Below the pieces are notes generated by a model. It ran no database searches. It saw only the letters and a list, made by a program, of their open reading frames with translations, and had not been told where the DNA came from. Shown in pieces: positions 1 through 11,899 of a stretch of 64,000 bases of DNA. How positions within the stretch are numbered: the stretch's first letter is position 1; each line of letters begins with the position of its first letter. A program made the translations under genes and the position numbers. Origin of the DNA: Durusdinium trenchii (taxonomy: Eukaryota; Sar; Dinophyceae; Suessiales; Symbiodiniaceae). Location of the stretch: positions 1,006,202 through 1,070,201 of the forward strand of contig CAXAMN010021995.1 in assembly GCA_963970005.1 (NCBI GenBank), read 5' to 3'.

Positions 1-489
1 TCTGCTGAAGCACTTCCACATTCTGGCAAAAAAAGAAACGTAGACGCCCAGTTGAACTGAATCGTCTTGGGAAGCGCCGACCGAGCCCGTCAAGGTCTCG
101 CACGGGGTTTCCAAGGTCTTGCGGTGCGTCCGAGCTGTGGGGTGATGCGTTCGCCTTCAAACCATATTCCAGAAGGTTGAAACCCGGACCTGCCCGGTCG
201 GACCGTCCAAGCGTCGTCTTTTCTTCCGGCTCCTCACACGTGTGGGATCAGATTTGGGGAGTCGTGCTGCAACATGGTGGTTCATCAAGAGGGCCAAGGG
301 ATGCCAAGGGCCAAGGGGGGGGTCCAGGTGACATGTTCATGAAAAAGCCCGTTGCCACTGGACAAGAAATAAGTCCGCATGAAAGGGTGATCTCTCAAGA
401 AACCTGTAGAAACCTGTAGAAACCTCTGGTTCGGCATTGGAAGCCCAATAGAAAATCCATCTCACGACCCGCTCCTCCACACTTCCATC
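1..489 (-). other. Probable intron of the helicase gene, no exon recognised
   Basis: Downstream of the last recognised helicase exon no reading frame on the minus strand continues the conserved helicase C-terminal lobe. A small direct repeat of a 12-base unit (gaaacctgtaga) sits at about 400-424. The rest shows nothing recognisable. Confidence 0.4.
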
Positions 490-3400
490 CTTGATCGCTT
501 CAGGTCCCTTCTTTCGGACCTTGAGGCCTTTCGCGTCTTCGGACTCGACAGGTCTCTTCAGACGCACGCAGACGTGCACAGGGTTTCTCATGCCAGCCTC
601 AGTCCACCGGGGTGGCCCGGTGGGTTTGGACCATTGGCGAAAGCACCAATGTTCACTTGGTTCAGCGGGAAAGCAAGCTTAAATATACTTGGTCTGAAGA
701 TGTCTGAAGTCTGAAGGGTATCTTTTTCCCGGTTGCACATGCACTGCACCCACATGAAAGCGGAACACCTGCTCTGCATGTGAACCCTCCTTTTCCCCTC
801 TTTCATTTTGGGCCACCTCAGACAGCCTTCATCCATCCACCATGCAGTCTGTATGCCTGTCCATCTTGTCCATCAAGGATGTTCAACGTATCATTTGCGG
901 GGTCAAATCCCTGGAACGCGTTATACTTTCTGTGAGCGTTCTTGACATTTGTTGTTTTGAAAGCAAGCTTGTGTCTGGTCAAAAAGTTCCGAGCCATGGT
1001 CAAAGCAAGCCACCGAAGGTATGGGAGAATGACTTCATTCGGAAAGGCATGTTTGCAGCTTGGTATTGTCAACGGTCCACCCAACCCTGCCAACCGCAAC
1101 TTTAAAGTCCCCAAGCTCACCCAGCATGCATCCCCCCAACAATCTGCAGAACAATGCCAAGCTCCACCCCATATGCCCTACATCCAACAAAACAATCCAA
1201 CAAAACTTCCCACAACCACACTGCCATCACCCCCTGCAAATCCACTTCCCGCAACACCTCGAGGCCCCAAACCCTCCAAGCAAGCACCCTCAAAATCAAC
1301 CCCCTCACCTTTCCGATCCAACGATGCCCTCCGGCCTTCATGATCCGCTGCAGCTCCGTCGTCAGCGTGGCGCTGAAGAGCCCGGTCCTCCGCTGCTTGG
1401 GCACCGCCGAGAGGATCGCCTGGACGTCCATGGCGAAGCCCAGCTGGAGCAAACGATCGGCCTGACCACGCGGCCAGAGCGAGACGGGTGGGCGCGACGT
1501 GGCGCGAAAGGCGCCGGGGTCAGGTCGGCCGAAAACGAGCGAACGACTTGGCTGCTGTCAAAGCCTTGGCTGCCAGAAAGTGGATTAAAATGAAAGAATG
1601 CGTTCGATCGAATGGAGAAAGCTTGCGAAGCCTCGAAATTTGGTTTGGCTGTTTGTGGAGCCTCTTTTTGTCAACCAGTTTGAGCCATGCCTAGCACTAA
1701 CCTGAAGATGCCAATTCGCTCCTTTGTCAAACTCTCTCTCGCCTCATCAAAGACCAGCAGCTCTAAGCTCTTCCTGAGTCCAGCTCCGAGGACCATGTCA
1801 ACGACGCGCGACCGGCCACCCCCAACCCTGCCGGGGCAAGTGGCTTGACCAGTTCGGAACCCGAAGGGTGGCAGCTTACATGGGTGAGGTCCCCAATGGT
1901 CATTTTGACCAAGAAGTTTAAGACTGAACCCACGATCCTCTCTCAAGGCATGTCTTCCCTCCCTATCCTCTCTTCCATCATCCCCTTCCCTCACCATTTC
2001 CCAGCGTCATGTTCAGCGGTGTGTCCGCCATCTGCAGCAACGCCCGCAGCCGGCCCGGCGTCGCCGCCACCAAGTGCAACGGCACCGGTGGCGCTTCGGC
2101 ACCGCCGAGACGCCGTAGCGCCCCGGCGGCGGCCTTGGCGTCGGAGCCTCCCACGCAGAGCTGCGCGCGAAGCCTGCGGAAGAGGGGGAAACGATGGGAA
2201 ACGCGTGGACCTTGGGGTGATGAAGTTGAAGGGAACCTGCTTGTGGAGCCCACCTTCTCTGCCTTTCCGTGGCAACCAGGGCTAGACTCTCTGTGTTGAC
2301 ATGTTTTCAGTTTTTCAATCTGGTGCGTGACTTCCATGAGTTCTCCCCGCCTTTCACAGGCCTCCATCTCCGCAGATTTCAGGTACTTCCCGAAGACCTG
2401 GTCGCAAACACACCAAGACCTGCTTGTTTGGAGGAGAACGAACGTCACCAACGGCTCGTTGAAAAGAAACCGTCGTGCTCGACACAGTGGGTCTATCTTT
2501 CACGCCCAAAGAAAGGCCCAACAGCAGTCAGCTGGACCTCGTAGATCTGTGTCGCCAGCTCTCGTGTGGGGGCGATGATGGCACATCCCACCATGAGCTG
2601 CAAGCTGCCGGGCCGTCGTGAGACGCCCTCCTCGAGTGATCGGCACAGAATCTCGAAGCTGGGAATCAGAAAGGCCAAGGTCTTCCCTGAACCTGTGCAG
2701 GCCTGGCAAGTGGAGAGTTTTACTCGGCAGGCGAGTTGTAGGTTCACATGATTCTACATGCACATGAGGGACCTAACGGGTAAACGAGTGAAAAAAAGTA
2801 AACCGGTGGGTGTGTCTGAAAGACGAGAAGCCCAAGACATGGGGGTTGGTGGCCTTCCATGTTCCTTTCTGCGAGCAGATTTCGAAGGGTTCTCACATCT
2901 TGAGAATATTCCGGTGTTGAGTTTAGCAGGAAAGTTGTTGATGAACCAAATCGCGACCCCAATGATATCCGTTTGGGAACAGAGAAGCCAGTACCAGGTA
3001 CCATGCCTATTGATTTGTACACGACCGGGGTATCCCCTCTATTCATCAACCAACTATGAATCAACCCACCAAGAGTAAAAGGCCATCTATGCCCCAAACC
3101 CTGATTGACTTTTCCTCCACAAATTCCGGTCGGCCAAGTCATTGCACCACCTTCAAGAAGAACATGGTCGGATTTTTGATCGATCATCCAGAGGACAAAA
3201 AGGAGAACGGTGAAAAGGAACAACACATATCTATAAATGTGGTGCACAAAAATAGCAAAAAGAATGACACGCAACTTCCAGTCGCCAATCACAGAAAGCC
3301 TGACCTTCTTTTGACCTTCACATACCCAAGCCGCCCGCATTCGACCTGTCTCGCCCGCCACACGCAGCGACCGGCCAAAACAAGTCCGTCGAACCTCGAC

Positions 3401-3500
3401 GGCCACGTCGCGTTGCTTCAGCAGCAGCGGGATGGCGATGGCTTGCACCGGCGTCATCCGTTTGAAGCCCATAGTCCCCACGAAGCGCTGCGTGCCCTGC
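490..3500 (-). CDS. Spb4/DDX55-like DEAD-box ATP-dependent RNA helicase, multi-exon, partial
   Basis: This is a superfamily 2 RNA helicase, probably acting in 60S ribosome assembly in the nucleolus if the Spb4/DDX55 assignment holds. Reading down the minus strand, the motifs come in family order: Q motif 'GFKRMTPVQ' (exon ending at 3395), motif I 'ACTGSGKT' and Ia 'PTRELATQI' (exon 2538-2702), '[12 protein letters not shown]' (2351-2397), 'LCVGGSD' and Ib 'ATPGRL' (1995-2173), 'ELLVFDE' (1743-1783), 'ADRLLQLGF' and '[11 protein letters not shown]' (motif III, 1336-1461), then '[10 protein letters not shown]' (597 down to about 490). Motif II DEAD is split by an intron between E and A. Reading frame is kept at every junction. 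Introns are GT-AG (3394-2703, 2537-2398), GC-AG (2350-2174, 1742-1462, 1335-598) and probably GT-AG (1994-1784). The N-terminal exon upstream of about 3500 and the second RecA lobe were not located; the rest probably lies left of the window. '[12 protein letters not shown]' followed by 'RNPV' is what points to Spb4/DDX55. The exact subfamily is inferred. Confidence 0.88.
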
Positions 3501-4146
3501 CGCCAAGGCAGGAGCCCGAGGTCGAGGCCAACGTCCAAACCGCGCAGAAATGGGTTTGGGATGGGGAAGAACACAGGAACTTGGGGTGGTTCATTGGATG
3601 GTTTTGGGGGGGTTCGGAGAAGCACCGGGACCACTCCTCTATCAAAAGGCCAAGCTGAAGGAGTTGTGCGCTTTTGGAGGAGCTGGTGGAGTCAAGGTAG
3701 CGGCTTGGAGCCCGGTGGTTGATCCAAAAGCAAAAGCAAACAAGTCCATTGGTTGCACTGTTTGCGCTCCCCAGAAGTAATAGATAAAATTAGACATATG
3801 ATGTCAATGTAATCAGGTAGCAAAACTCGTTTCTTCCAAAAGAACTGCAATTACCTGTGACAACTTACTATTGGGCGCCTTTGTTGTAGGCCCCATGGCC
3901 CTCATGTGACAGAGGCTCCAGCTTCCATCCTGACCCCTTAACATTCAAACAAATGCCACCTTCACCGTAAAACCCGTACTCTGCGACGTCTCTTCTCCAG
4001 CACCGACCGACATGTCAGTTTGCTTCGGTGATCGATGGATCTTCCATTCCATGCGTCGCCCCCTGAGGGTCACTTAGACGGTTCGCCCCCTGTTCACTTC
4101 GACGGTTCCAGTCGCCATGCGTCGCTCCATTGGCGCCTTTTGAAAC

Positions 4147-4171
4147 ACAGAGAGAGAGAGAGAGAGAGAGA
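4147..4171. repeat. AG dinucleotide microsatellite
   Basis: About twelve uninterrupted AG units in non-coding sequence, followed by a T run. Confidence 0.9.
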
Positions 4172-4517
4172 TTTTTCTTGCACAATCATACTGATGTGCT
4201 TTTGGACTGGAAGATGTTAGATGTTTGTAGATTCCCGTCTCCAGAAAGGCTTTTACATCTCCAGCTTTTGGCAAAACCTCCTACACCGTCTGAACTCACC
4301 AGCGGAATCTCCTCAGACACCGGCAGCGTGGACCAATCGCGTGAGGCCGCCATGGGCGTGGCAGGCCACGCCCCGAGCCACGAAGGACGCGCGGGGTGCA
4401 CCGGTCTCTGGCAGGGTGTTGGGGGGGTCGGCTGGGAGGTCTCGCATGGGTGGTGGGGTCGTGTGGAGGCCCCAAAAGAACGGAGGCAATATGTGGTCCT
4501 TCTTGGGAGAAGTCACA

Positions 4518-4612
4518 AAAAGCTACTAGGAACAAGTGCCACGCTAGTAGTAACAAGTGCCTTACTAGTAGAAACAATAAAGCATCGCTTCTAGTAACAA
4601 GTGCCTTATGGG
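4518..4612 (+). repeat. Dispersed repeat family A (TAGTAG/AACAAG), copy 1
   Basis: Units of ctagtagtaacaagtgcc separated by acgctagtag and ttactagtag. Orientation is the same as copies at 24222 and 59392. Confidence 0.85.
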
Positions 4613-4984
4613 AGAAGTCGGGGCTGTAAAGGTTTAATGAAAGACCGAAGTTTCGCAGAGATTTACTGTGACGCAAGGGAAACTCATGGTCCTAGCATCT
4701 ATTTCTTGGGTTTTCACATTTCATGGTAGGGACTACCACATCAAGAGTGCATGGCTATAGTGGCTATGGAGTCAATGGGTCAAAGCCCTTGGGCCAAGAT
4801 CGGCGATGAACTCACCCTTGTCAGCTCAAGGAGCCAACAGGACCAACGCTTTACTCAAGCTCAAACCCGACTCAACAAACAACAGACTCTACTCACACAC
4901 GCCTCACCAACACTTCACTTTCCCAAGCTGCCCCATGTCTACACTACACCACTGCTTCACGTCTGCAAGAGTCCACATCCCTCA

Positions 4985-5097
4985 AGTGAAGAGCTCGGCA
5001 GGACTGCCAAAACTCGGCGCCCCCCAATGACCAGCTCCTCCACCGGCTCTCCCGTGGACCAGCTGCCGAACGGCTCCAAATGACCCTTGGGCACGGC
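4985..5097 (-). CDS. Unassigned exon-like open segment
   Basis: On the minus strand this GC-rich patch reads as a protein-like stretch beginning 'AVPKGHLEPFGSWSTGEP' and ending near 'RRVLAVLPSSS'. It starts directly after a good acceptor (cag followed by G). The frame has ordinary codon use and no stops, unlike the flanks. No family is recognised. The 'PKGHLEP' string recalls a Nudix box, but the rest of that motif is absent. It lies upstream of the helicase in the same orientation and could belong to the next gene of the block or be a chance open frame. Confidence 0.3.
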
Positions 5098-5139
5098 CTG
5101 GACGTGTCGGGTGCCCTTCTGGTCGACGGTTTTTCGGCG

Positions 5140-7480
5140 TTTTTTTCGGGTCAGAGCAAATAGGATAAGTGAGAATATATAGGGACCCCCCCTGCATGAG
5201 AGGTGAATGGAGATCACCAAGTACAGGGGAGAGTGAGGCTTTTCAGAGTAAGGCCTTTCAGAAAGGTTTGGGTTTGGGTTTCGTGTGATGTTCATCCCCA
5301 ACTGAGACAATATGCCCGCCCCTCGACTTGCCCCATTCGCAGCGGATGTAGTAAGGATGTAGTAGGAGGCGAAAGGAATTTGCAAAAATAATAATAAAAG
5401 AAAAGAAAACGGACCTCCACTGCAACAGAGTTAAACTCTAAACCAAGGCTCGATGATAGCCATCAAGAAACAAATTAGGAGGAAGGAAGGCACAACCAAA
5501 AGAGTTCATGCCCCCCTTCTATATGTGATTGCGCTAGCAGAAACGACTAAAAAAGATGCTGCAGAGGCCCAAGAAACAGCAAGAAAACATGCAAAAACCA
5601 TCCCGGAGTTCCCCCAAAAAAGAAGACCGATGTCCTCTTCCCAGCAGACGCTTTCCCCCCTAGCCCCAGCTCCCCCAACACTTGCCTCGGAGGCGAAAGA
5701 GGCCTCCAAGAAGGGCGAAGGACGAGGCTTCGGTGAAAGACGGACGTTCCGGGGTGGATTCCTTAAGTAAGGGCTTGTACTAGTAGCTAGTAGCTTCTTG
5801 CTTGAAAAACGACGGTTTTCAGGCGCACCACTTGCGGGTTTTCAGGGTAAGCCAGAGATCCTGATCTCCAGGAAAAATCCACACCCCCCAAAAAAAATAT
5901 CTCAAACACTCCATGCAGCAGCAGGTGCTTTTTGATGAGTCCCCGGCCTCCAATAGCCAGGCGTAACGGACCAAAAGCGCCATGATCAGCGAGGGGGGTT
6001 GGGGTTGAAATGGATTGGAAAGACTGTCAGCTGCTTGGTTGAAAGATGGATGTCTGCCTTCAACTGAAGGAATGATCTAGAATAAGAGAAAGTACTGCAG
6101 TGAAATTCCTCGCGTTCAATTGGATAATGCTGCGTGATTCCAGCAGCTCGTGTATTCTCTGCTGGTGCAACAACTCTCATCTGCGGTAGGCTTTAGGGTG
6201 CTGTTGGGATAGTTTTTCACAAAAAAGGGCACGTGACATGCCGTGTTGAAGCTGTGGCCTGTGTGTACTTCATGCACCGCAAGCGCTGCGCGCCGCCGCG
6301 CTTCGCTGCGCTTCGCTTCCACTTCCGGCCATAGAGTCGATGAAGAACTGGGTGATCACTAGCTTCTTGCTCCGTTCGTAGTAAGGCCAGGAGCCCCTAA
6401 TTAGTAGCGTCCGATCGCTCCCTTCGTAGCGATGCCAGGAGCCCCGAACGTAGCTTCTTGTGATCACAGTCTTCTTGAAGGTTGGACAACTTGGAGCGGT
6501 TACCACTTCCATGATCCGAATCCCATCAACTCCCCAATGTTCACCTCAAGAATTTGCAGCACTCCTTGGTCAGGTTTCACCGCGGGTGATTGTTTTTTCC
6601 AGGGAAAACTTGTTCAATCCAGCAAATTCCTCTTCAAGTCCGCAAACTCTTTTGACTCGCTCATCCCTGCTGATTGAAGGCGCCCACCTCAGCGATTGAT
6701 GGGGAACTGGCGCCATGGATGAGGAACCTTTTTGATGACCTGAAGCTCTTTCGGAGCCTGTCAAGATCGGACATGTGGGTCCGATCTTAGGGAGTTGATT
6801 AGATTCTCATGAAGTTGCAGAAAAAGAAAAGAAGGAGACCATCGGCCATGGGCAGGTCTAAGGTCCAGGGTCCAGGATCTTCTCTAGTTGGGAAACTGAT
6901 GTACCATCAATTTGAAGTGTCAGTGTCGGGGATGAGCCGACAGACACTCCTTCAAAATAGCTGGTGATGCCGCCGAACATGAGTCGAGACTCACCATGTC
7001 TTTCAACCCGTTAGCACCCAGCTGCACAAATCTCTTGACTAAACGGCCGACTTGAGCACTCCAATCTTGGCCGAACATCCCATAAGCCCTCTTCCAGAAT
7101 GGTGTTTTCAAGTTTTACATCTCCAGGTTTGGGGGTTGCTGCTTATATTCATCCACAGTCTATTAATTCATGATCTGTATAACTTGCATGGCTCAAGAAA
7201 TCTTACGACGCTCAATTGATTGGTACAGCAACCCTCTCTTCTTCACTCGCCTCTTTCTGGAACACGGCGATCCAACAAGACCGGAGCCGCCCTTGTTCTG
7301 TCGGAACCCGCAACGGTCGGTCCCCAGAGCTCTGAGCCTCGCGACGCTGGCTGCGACCCAACTGCCCAGGCGGCAATACGGCCACACGTGCTCCGCGTCC
7401 GCCGCGCGGCTCCTCGGTTTGGGCGGTGAGGGGAAGGAGTCCTTCCAGTTCGGAGAGCTTTTTGGCGTTGTCAGACGATG
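5140..7480. other. Non-coding stretch with dispersed repeat copies
   Basis: No gene recognised. It contains two copies of the TAGTAG-type dispersed repeat (5771-5803 and a diverged one at 6355-6460) and a local CG-rich repetition of cgcttcgctgcg-like units around 6285-6325. A GC-rich patch at 7260-7440 is open on both strands, and a coding strand could not be chosen. Confidence 0.4.
6355..6460 (-). repeat. Dispersed repeat family A, diverged copy
   Basis: Reverse orientation: agcttcttgctcc, gccaggagcccc, tagtagcgtcc and gtagcgatgccaggagcccc landmarks, with several substitutions. A shorter copy lies at 5771-5803. Confidence 0.7.
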
Positions 7481-7539
7481 AGTGTTTCCATGGTTCTTAC
7501 AGGTCTCTGACTCTCGAGAGTGTCTATTTCGGGAAAAGC

Positions 7540-7563
7540 ATCATCATCATCATCATCATCATC

Positions 7564-7602
<39 letters not shown>

Positions 7603-7673
7603 CTGATGCTGATGCTGATGGTGATGGTGATGGTGATGGTGATGGTGATGGTGATGGTGATGGTGGTGGTGGT
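7540..7673. repeat. Compound trinucleotide microsatellite (CAT)n(GAT)n(GCTGAT)n(GGTGAT)n
   Basis: A run of about 130 bases that switches from CAT to GAT units, then to hexamers GCTGAT and GGTGAT. The overlapping plus-strand frame would encode a His run followed by an Asp/Gly run. There is no supporting exon context, so I treat it as a non-coding microsatellite. Confidence 0.9.
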
Positions 7674-10600
7674 CATAATCTTTGGCCGCCAGATGTAGGA
7701 CTGGAGAGTTGGCCTTTAGAGCTTAATGATGCATGCTTAGCCTTCAGGAAGCTCTCACTGTCCCGAGACTCTCGACATCTTAGAGATCGCTTCAGGTCGA
7801 AAACCGAGGACCAACAACGACGGGACCCACCGACCCCGGTGAATAAACGAAGGGCAAACATCTGAACGAAGGAGAAGGTTAGGGCATTTCAGGTTTCGAT
7901 TGGATTCCTTCCACCAAAAGTCGAGCCCGCAAATCTAATGAACATGGGTCTGCCACTGTTTGACTCTTTGACGTTGGGGTAGAACATGAGGTGCAAGCAA
8001 AGGTAGCCTTGATGGCGCATGATCCTTGCACTGGGATTCCGAATCTGCATCCACTCTGTCCCATTGTATTCCATCGTTATACAGTACATCATATTATCGA
8101 AAAATAATTTGATATCGACCCTTTATACAGTTGTGCATTAGCCTTCGATGGTCCACATGAGGCATCCTGGGGCCATGTCTTTTTCTTCCACAAAAAAAAA
8201 CCGTCCTTTGCTTCACCGTTTTCGCTTCTCCTCCTTGGGATCTGGTCTCCCAGACTGGAGCTGGCGCTGAGCTGGAAGCGGGTGTTGAGCATCAAATGTC
8301 CTGGCCGTCACCAACCTCCACCAACCTCTCGAAGCCACAAATCATCCTGGTTCACTAGCTTCCAGAAGTACCAAAAAATCAAGAAGTCTTCCGCAAAGAA
8401 AAGAAGTGATTAAATCCAAGCTCCGGTGCGCCAGGAAGTCTTCTTGAGCGGTGAAAAGTGCTGGTCTTGGGTTGGGAAGAGAGGGACAGAAAGTGAAGAC
8501 CGGGGATGCCACTGGAGACAGAATGTGAGTGACCAAAAGGGTCATCCGACAGAAAGTGCGAAAAACTTCGAGGACGGCCACTGTCAGGTGGAGGCAATCT
8601 CTGAGGAGCTTAGCTTCCCATCCTTGCTCTTAGTTCTTTTCGAAACCTCCCAACGCTTTTTTTTCAGCAGGTTTCTGCGTTGATTCTGGGTTACAGGAAA
8701 ACCCTCCAAAATCAAAACATTCACACACGTTCAACAGGTGTGTGTTCTTCCTTTTACCCGGGGTTTGAAAGTACCAAAAACCATCCGAACCAAAAAAGAG
8801 CTGTTCCAAAAGATCTCCCGCCCGGGCAAAACGAACTTCAGACAGGTCCGTACTGCTCCACGAACTTCTCATCCTCACGCTTTACTGGTGGCGTTTCTCT
8901 TTGGCTTCAGGTGGCTTGGGACGTGAAAGGGTTCTCATTGTGTGGGGAAATTCAATGAGCCCAGAGGTTGGAATGACGTGCAAAGTCTTGCAAGAAAGAA
9001 AATGAGGTTTCAGACTTGAGGCATTCCTGGGTGCTGAAATTCTATTCCAGTCGTGCTTAGTCAACATCACTCAATTCACTCCAATAATTTCAGTCGCTGA
9101 CCATTTTCACAACTTTCACACTGGTACTGTACCATGCATAAGGAACAACTTCATGTAGGATACCAGGAACTATTGAGCTACATGATCTATCCAAGATTTG
9201 CACTAGAAATCACTATAGAATATCTTTAAATCACACTGACACTAACCCATTGGATTACTTACATGGTTCTTTGATCTTCTGCTCTCACACACAAACCGAT
9301 CACATACGCACGTTCAGTCGTTCAGAACGCGCTCCTGCTTGGCTGCCTGTTCGGCCTCACCTCAGGACATGAGTGTTGAGCATCGTTCTTGGGGGGAGGG
9401 CACCTCCGATTCACGATTTGTGGACACGTGTGGAGTGCTGAGTGCTCAACCAGTCTTTGGATGCATCTGTTCTCCATGTGCATGTCGTTCAAAAGACCGA
9501 ACACTCGCCGTCCAAAAATTGGAAGCGCCTGATGCTGTCTGATGCGTCAAACCCACGAAACCAGGAACCTTCTCGGAAAAAAATAGGACCACGAAACCTG
9601 AGGTTGGTATACTCATCCAGCCGATGCGTTCGAAACCAGCCATGCTTCGAACGAACGTTCAAGGCCTTCCGAGGCCTTTCCCTTAAACAGTCCGACCTAT
9701 CACAGGTGGACCGAAGAAGAAGAGGGCTTTTCACTGAAAGGACGTATCAGATGATCAGTTCGTGTGGAACATACACAACCTTTCTGGAGACCGTAATTGA
9801 TGGAAACTTCACATCTGGTGGAACTGGCGTGTTTTTTGCAACCGAATTTGGATCCGTGAACGATTGGAGTGCCATGCTCCATGTTGACCTATGCCTCTGG
9901 GCCAGACTCGCCTCCTTTCACGATGTCCGTCACGGGTGCCCGGACGCAAGGCCCGCCTCGAGTTTTGTGGTGAAAGCCGTGGGGAGGTTTTCTTCGTGAG
10001 AATTCAGCCGGAAAAAAAAAAACTGCAAACCCGATTTTTGGGGGTCTGCAGGCTTAATAGGGAGACCTCCAATGACCCTGGCTGGTCATGGCTGGTCGAT
10101 TTTCGAAAGCGAAAAAAGCAAATCGGGACGCCTGGGAGGTCCCCTAGTTTAACACACACCCATTTGAATGCCTTTTTTAATGGTTCAGACAAAGCCACTG
10201 AAAACTGGACCCCACAACTCCCGTTTTCTCAGTGTCCAGCTCGTCGCTTTGGAGATCGCGGGAGTTGAGGTCGTACATGTCGGCAGCACCTGGGCGGTGG
10301 CGGGTGCTGCTGTGTCCATCACCATGAGGGCATCACCATGAGGGCATAGGGTGCAGTGTTCGTCCAACATGTAACACAGGATCTTTCAGAAAGGGAAAGA
10401 ATGCTTTCATTTCACAGATCAAAACAATGATGGTACCCTCAAAGGGGGTCTCTACTCTCATCCCACACGAGCACGAGTTTAACGCTCCATGGATAAGCTC
10501 GTCGAGTCGTTCCAGGGCAGACGGTGCTCACGTAAAAAAGCGGTTTTGGGATTCAAAGCAGGCAAATCCTTCAGCTTGTCTCCAGGATGCTTTTTTGGCT

Positions 10601-10720
10601 CTGACTCAGTGTGGACAAATGTGGACCAAGAAGCCATGTTCCTTTCTGTAGATGCTTGGAGATGTTTGTTTTTTGGGGATCCCTTTATGTATCACTTAAC
10701 CAATCGATGTTTTTCACACA
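7674..10720. other. Gene-poor stretch, nothing convincing
   Basis: No family match on either strand. A patch near 10225-10320 could be read as an exon on the plus strand ('LVALEIAGVEVVHVGSTW') or the minus strand, and includes a short direct repeat (catcaccatgaggg, twice, 10318-10347). No other structure was seen. Confidence 0.35.
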
Positions 10721-10754
10721 ACCACACAGCCACGTTGGGCCACACAGCCACGTG

Positions 10755-10890
10755 CACCTCCAGGCCCCGGACATTCAGCAGCCGCCCAGAGTTCTTCTGG
10801 GTCATTGGCGAAGTCATTCGAGGATCCCATCACCAGAACCTCAGCGAACAAGGACCTCGCTGGGTCAATGTCCGAACTCTTCTTCCATTT
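10755..10890 (-). CDS. Unassigned exon-like open segment
   Basis: The minus strand reads 'FAEVLVMGSSNDFANDPEE' followed by an Ala/Gly/Pro-rich end, with protein-like composition and no stop. A second minus-strand frame over the same bases is also open ('LLNVRGLEVHVAVWP'), so the true frame is uncertain. No family is recognised. Orientation agrees with the surrounding recognised genes. Confidence 0.25.
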
Positions 10891-11070
10891 TCTACCCAAT
10901 CACCGAACGAACGCAGCAGCCGGTGTGGAACGTGGCTTCCCAGCAGTGCATGGTTTGGTCAGCAAAATTCTCTTGGGGCCAAGGATGATTTATATACACT
11001 TGGTGAAATGGGTTTCCTATGATGACATGCAAAACAGATCAAACAAGAAAAGGTTCTCACCGAGATCAGC

Positions 11071-11195
11071 CGGGTGGTTCGAGTCCCCTCGATACTTGGA
11101 ACTGGCATTTGCTTGGGGTTCGATTCCCCTTCAGGCTGGAGTCCGGACCAGGCTAGTTGGAACCGGCAGCGCTTTGGAGTTCGTTTCCCCTTGAG
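11071..11195 (+). repeat. Short tandem repeats carrying a tRNA T-arm-like motif
   Basis: Three modules with a GGTTCGANTCCCC-like core occur at about 11075-11090, 11114-11129 and 11175-11190. The last two sit in clear 61-base tandem copies (ttggaac-tggca...gcttggggttcg). The core of the second can form a perfect GGGG/CCCC hairpin with a TTCGATT loop. No complete cloverleaf could be built around any of them. Confidence 0.5.
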
Positions 11196-11199
11196 TTTT

Positions 11200-11895
11200 C
11201 GGAACAAGCGTTTCTGATAGGGAGGTGTCTTTCCTTCGCACCGGCCACTACGGGATTCAGTGGTTTCTACGCCACCCTTGTTGGTTCTGCAGGGGGAGGA
11301 CTTTTTGCCGTTGCAAACGTACTGCGAGTTTTGCCTCGTCTGAGACCACCTGTGTCTAGGAGCCTCTTTGTATAAAAATCCCTGTCATTTTCGGATCGGC
11401 TCGCACCCTCGCGTCTGCGTGGGGTCAGTGTCACTTTGTTTGCTCAAGGGCTTGCTATTCATGGTTTGGGCTGCCCCTTCTTGGACCCGTATGAACCCGT
11501 CAAGAAGCTGGTACAGCCTCCGATACCGGATACCTGCGGTGTCCGATACCTTCGGATGTATGGTACAGCATCCATGTCAGACTAAACCTTCTCTCTCGGT
11601 GTTGGCGTCCCCACGGTGTTGGCATCACCTTCCCAGAGCCTGGGCGAACGGCGAACAGCGTGGCTCGGGCGAACACGGCGGCCCGACGGGTGAGAAGTTC
11701 GCTGCGCTGCACGACCCCGCGGGGTCGCCGAAAAGTGGCGGCACCAGGCTTTGGGGGTATCCCCTAAAGAATGAAATATGTATCTGTCTATAATATTAAC
11801 TGTGACTAATATGAATTATGAATCAACAGGTCAACAGGGTACCTCCAATAAACATCTCCACCAGAGTTCAGGAAAGCTGGGGGCTGGGGCAAACC
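11200..11895. other. Stretch downstream of the BspA-LRR gene, no gene called
   Basis: Lies 3' of the minus-strand BspA-LRR gene. A GC-rich patch at 11600-11740 is open on the minus strand but shows no family similarity. No polyadenylation-type signal was recognised, as is usual for dinoflagellates. Confidence 0.35.
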
Positions 11896-11899
11896 ATGT

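Larger units (their letters stand above)
3501..4984. other. Gene-poor stretch upstream of the helicase exons
   Basis: It should contain the helicase N-terminal exon or exons, but none could be identified. It holds an AG dinucleotide run (4147-4171), one copy of the dispersed TAGTAG/AACAAG repeat (4518-4612) and a GC-rich patch at 4300-4480 that is open in several frames on both strands without family similarity. Confidence 0.4.

Noticed and set aside
4985..5097. Nudix hydrolase
   Set aside because: Only 'PKGHLEP' fits. The rest of the Nudix box (REUxEExGU) is missing.
7482..7865. Plus-strand frame encoding a poly-His, poly-Asp and Asp/Gly run
   Set aside because: The odd composition is produced entirely by the trinucleotide microsatellite. 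No splice or domain context supports a gene.
11065..11137. A functional tRNA gene
   Set aside because: A T-arm-like hairpin is present, but there is no matching acceptor stem, D-arm or anticodon arm at the right spacing.
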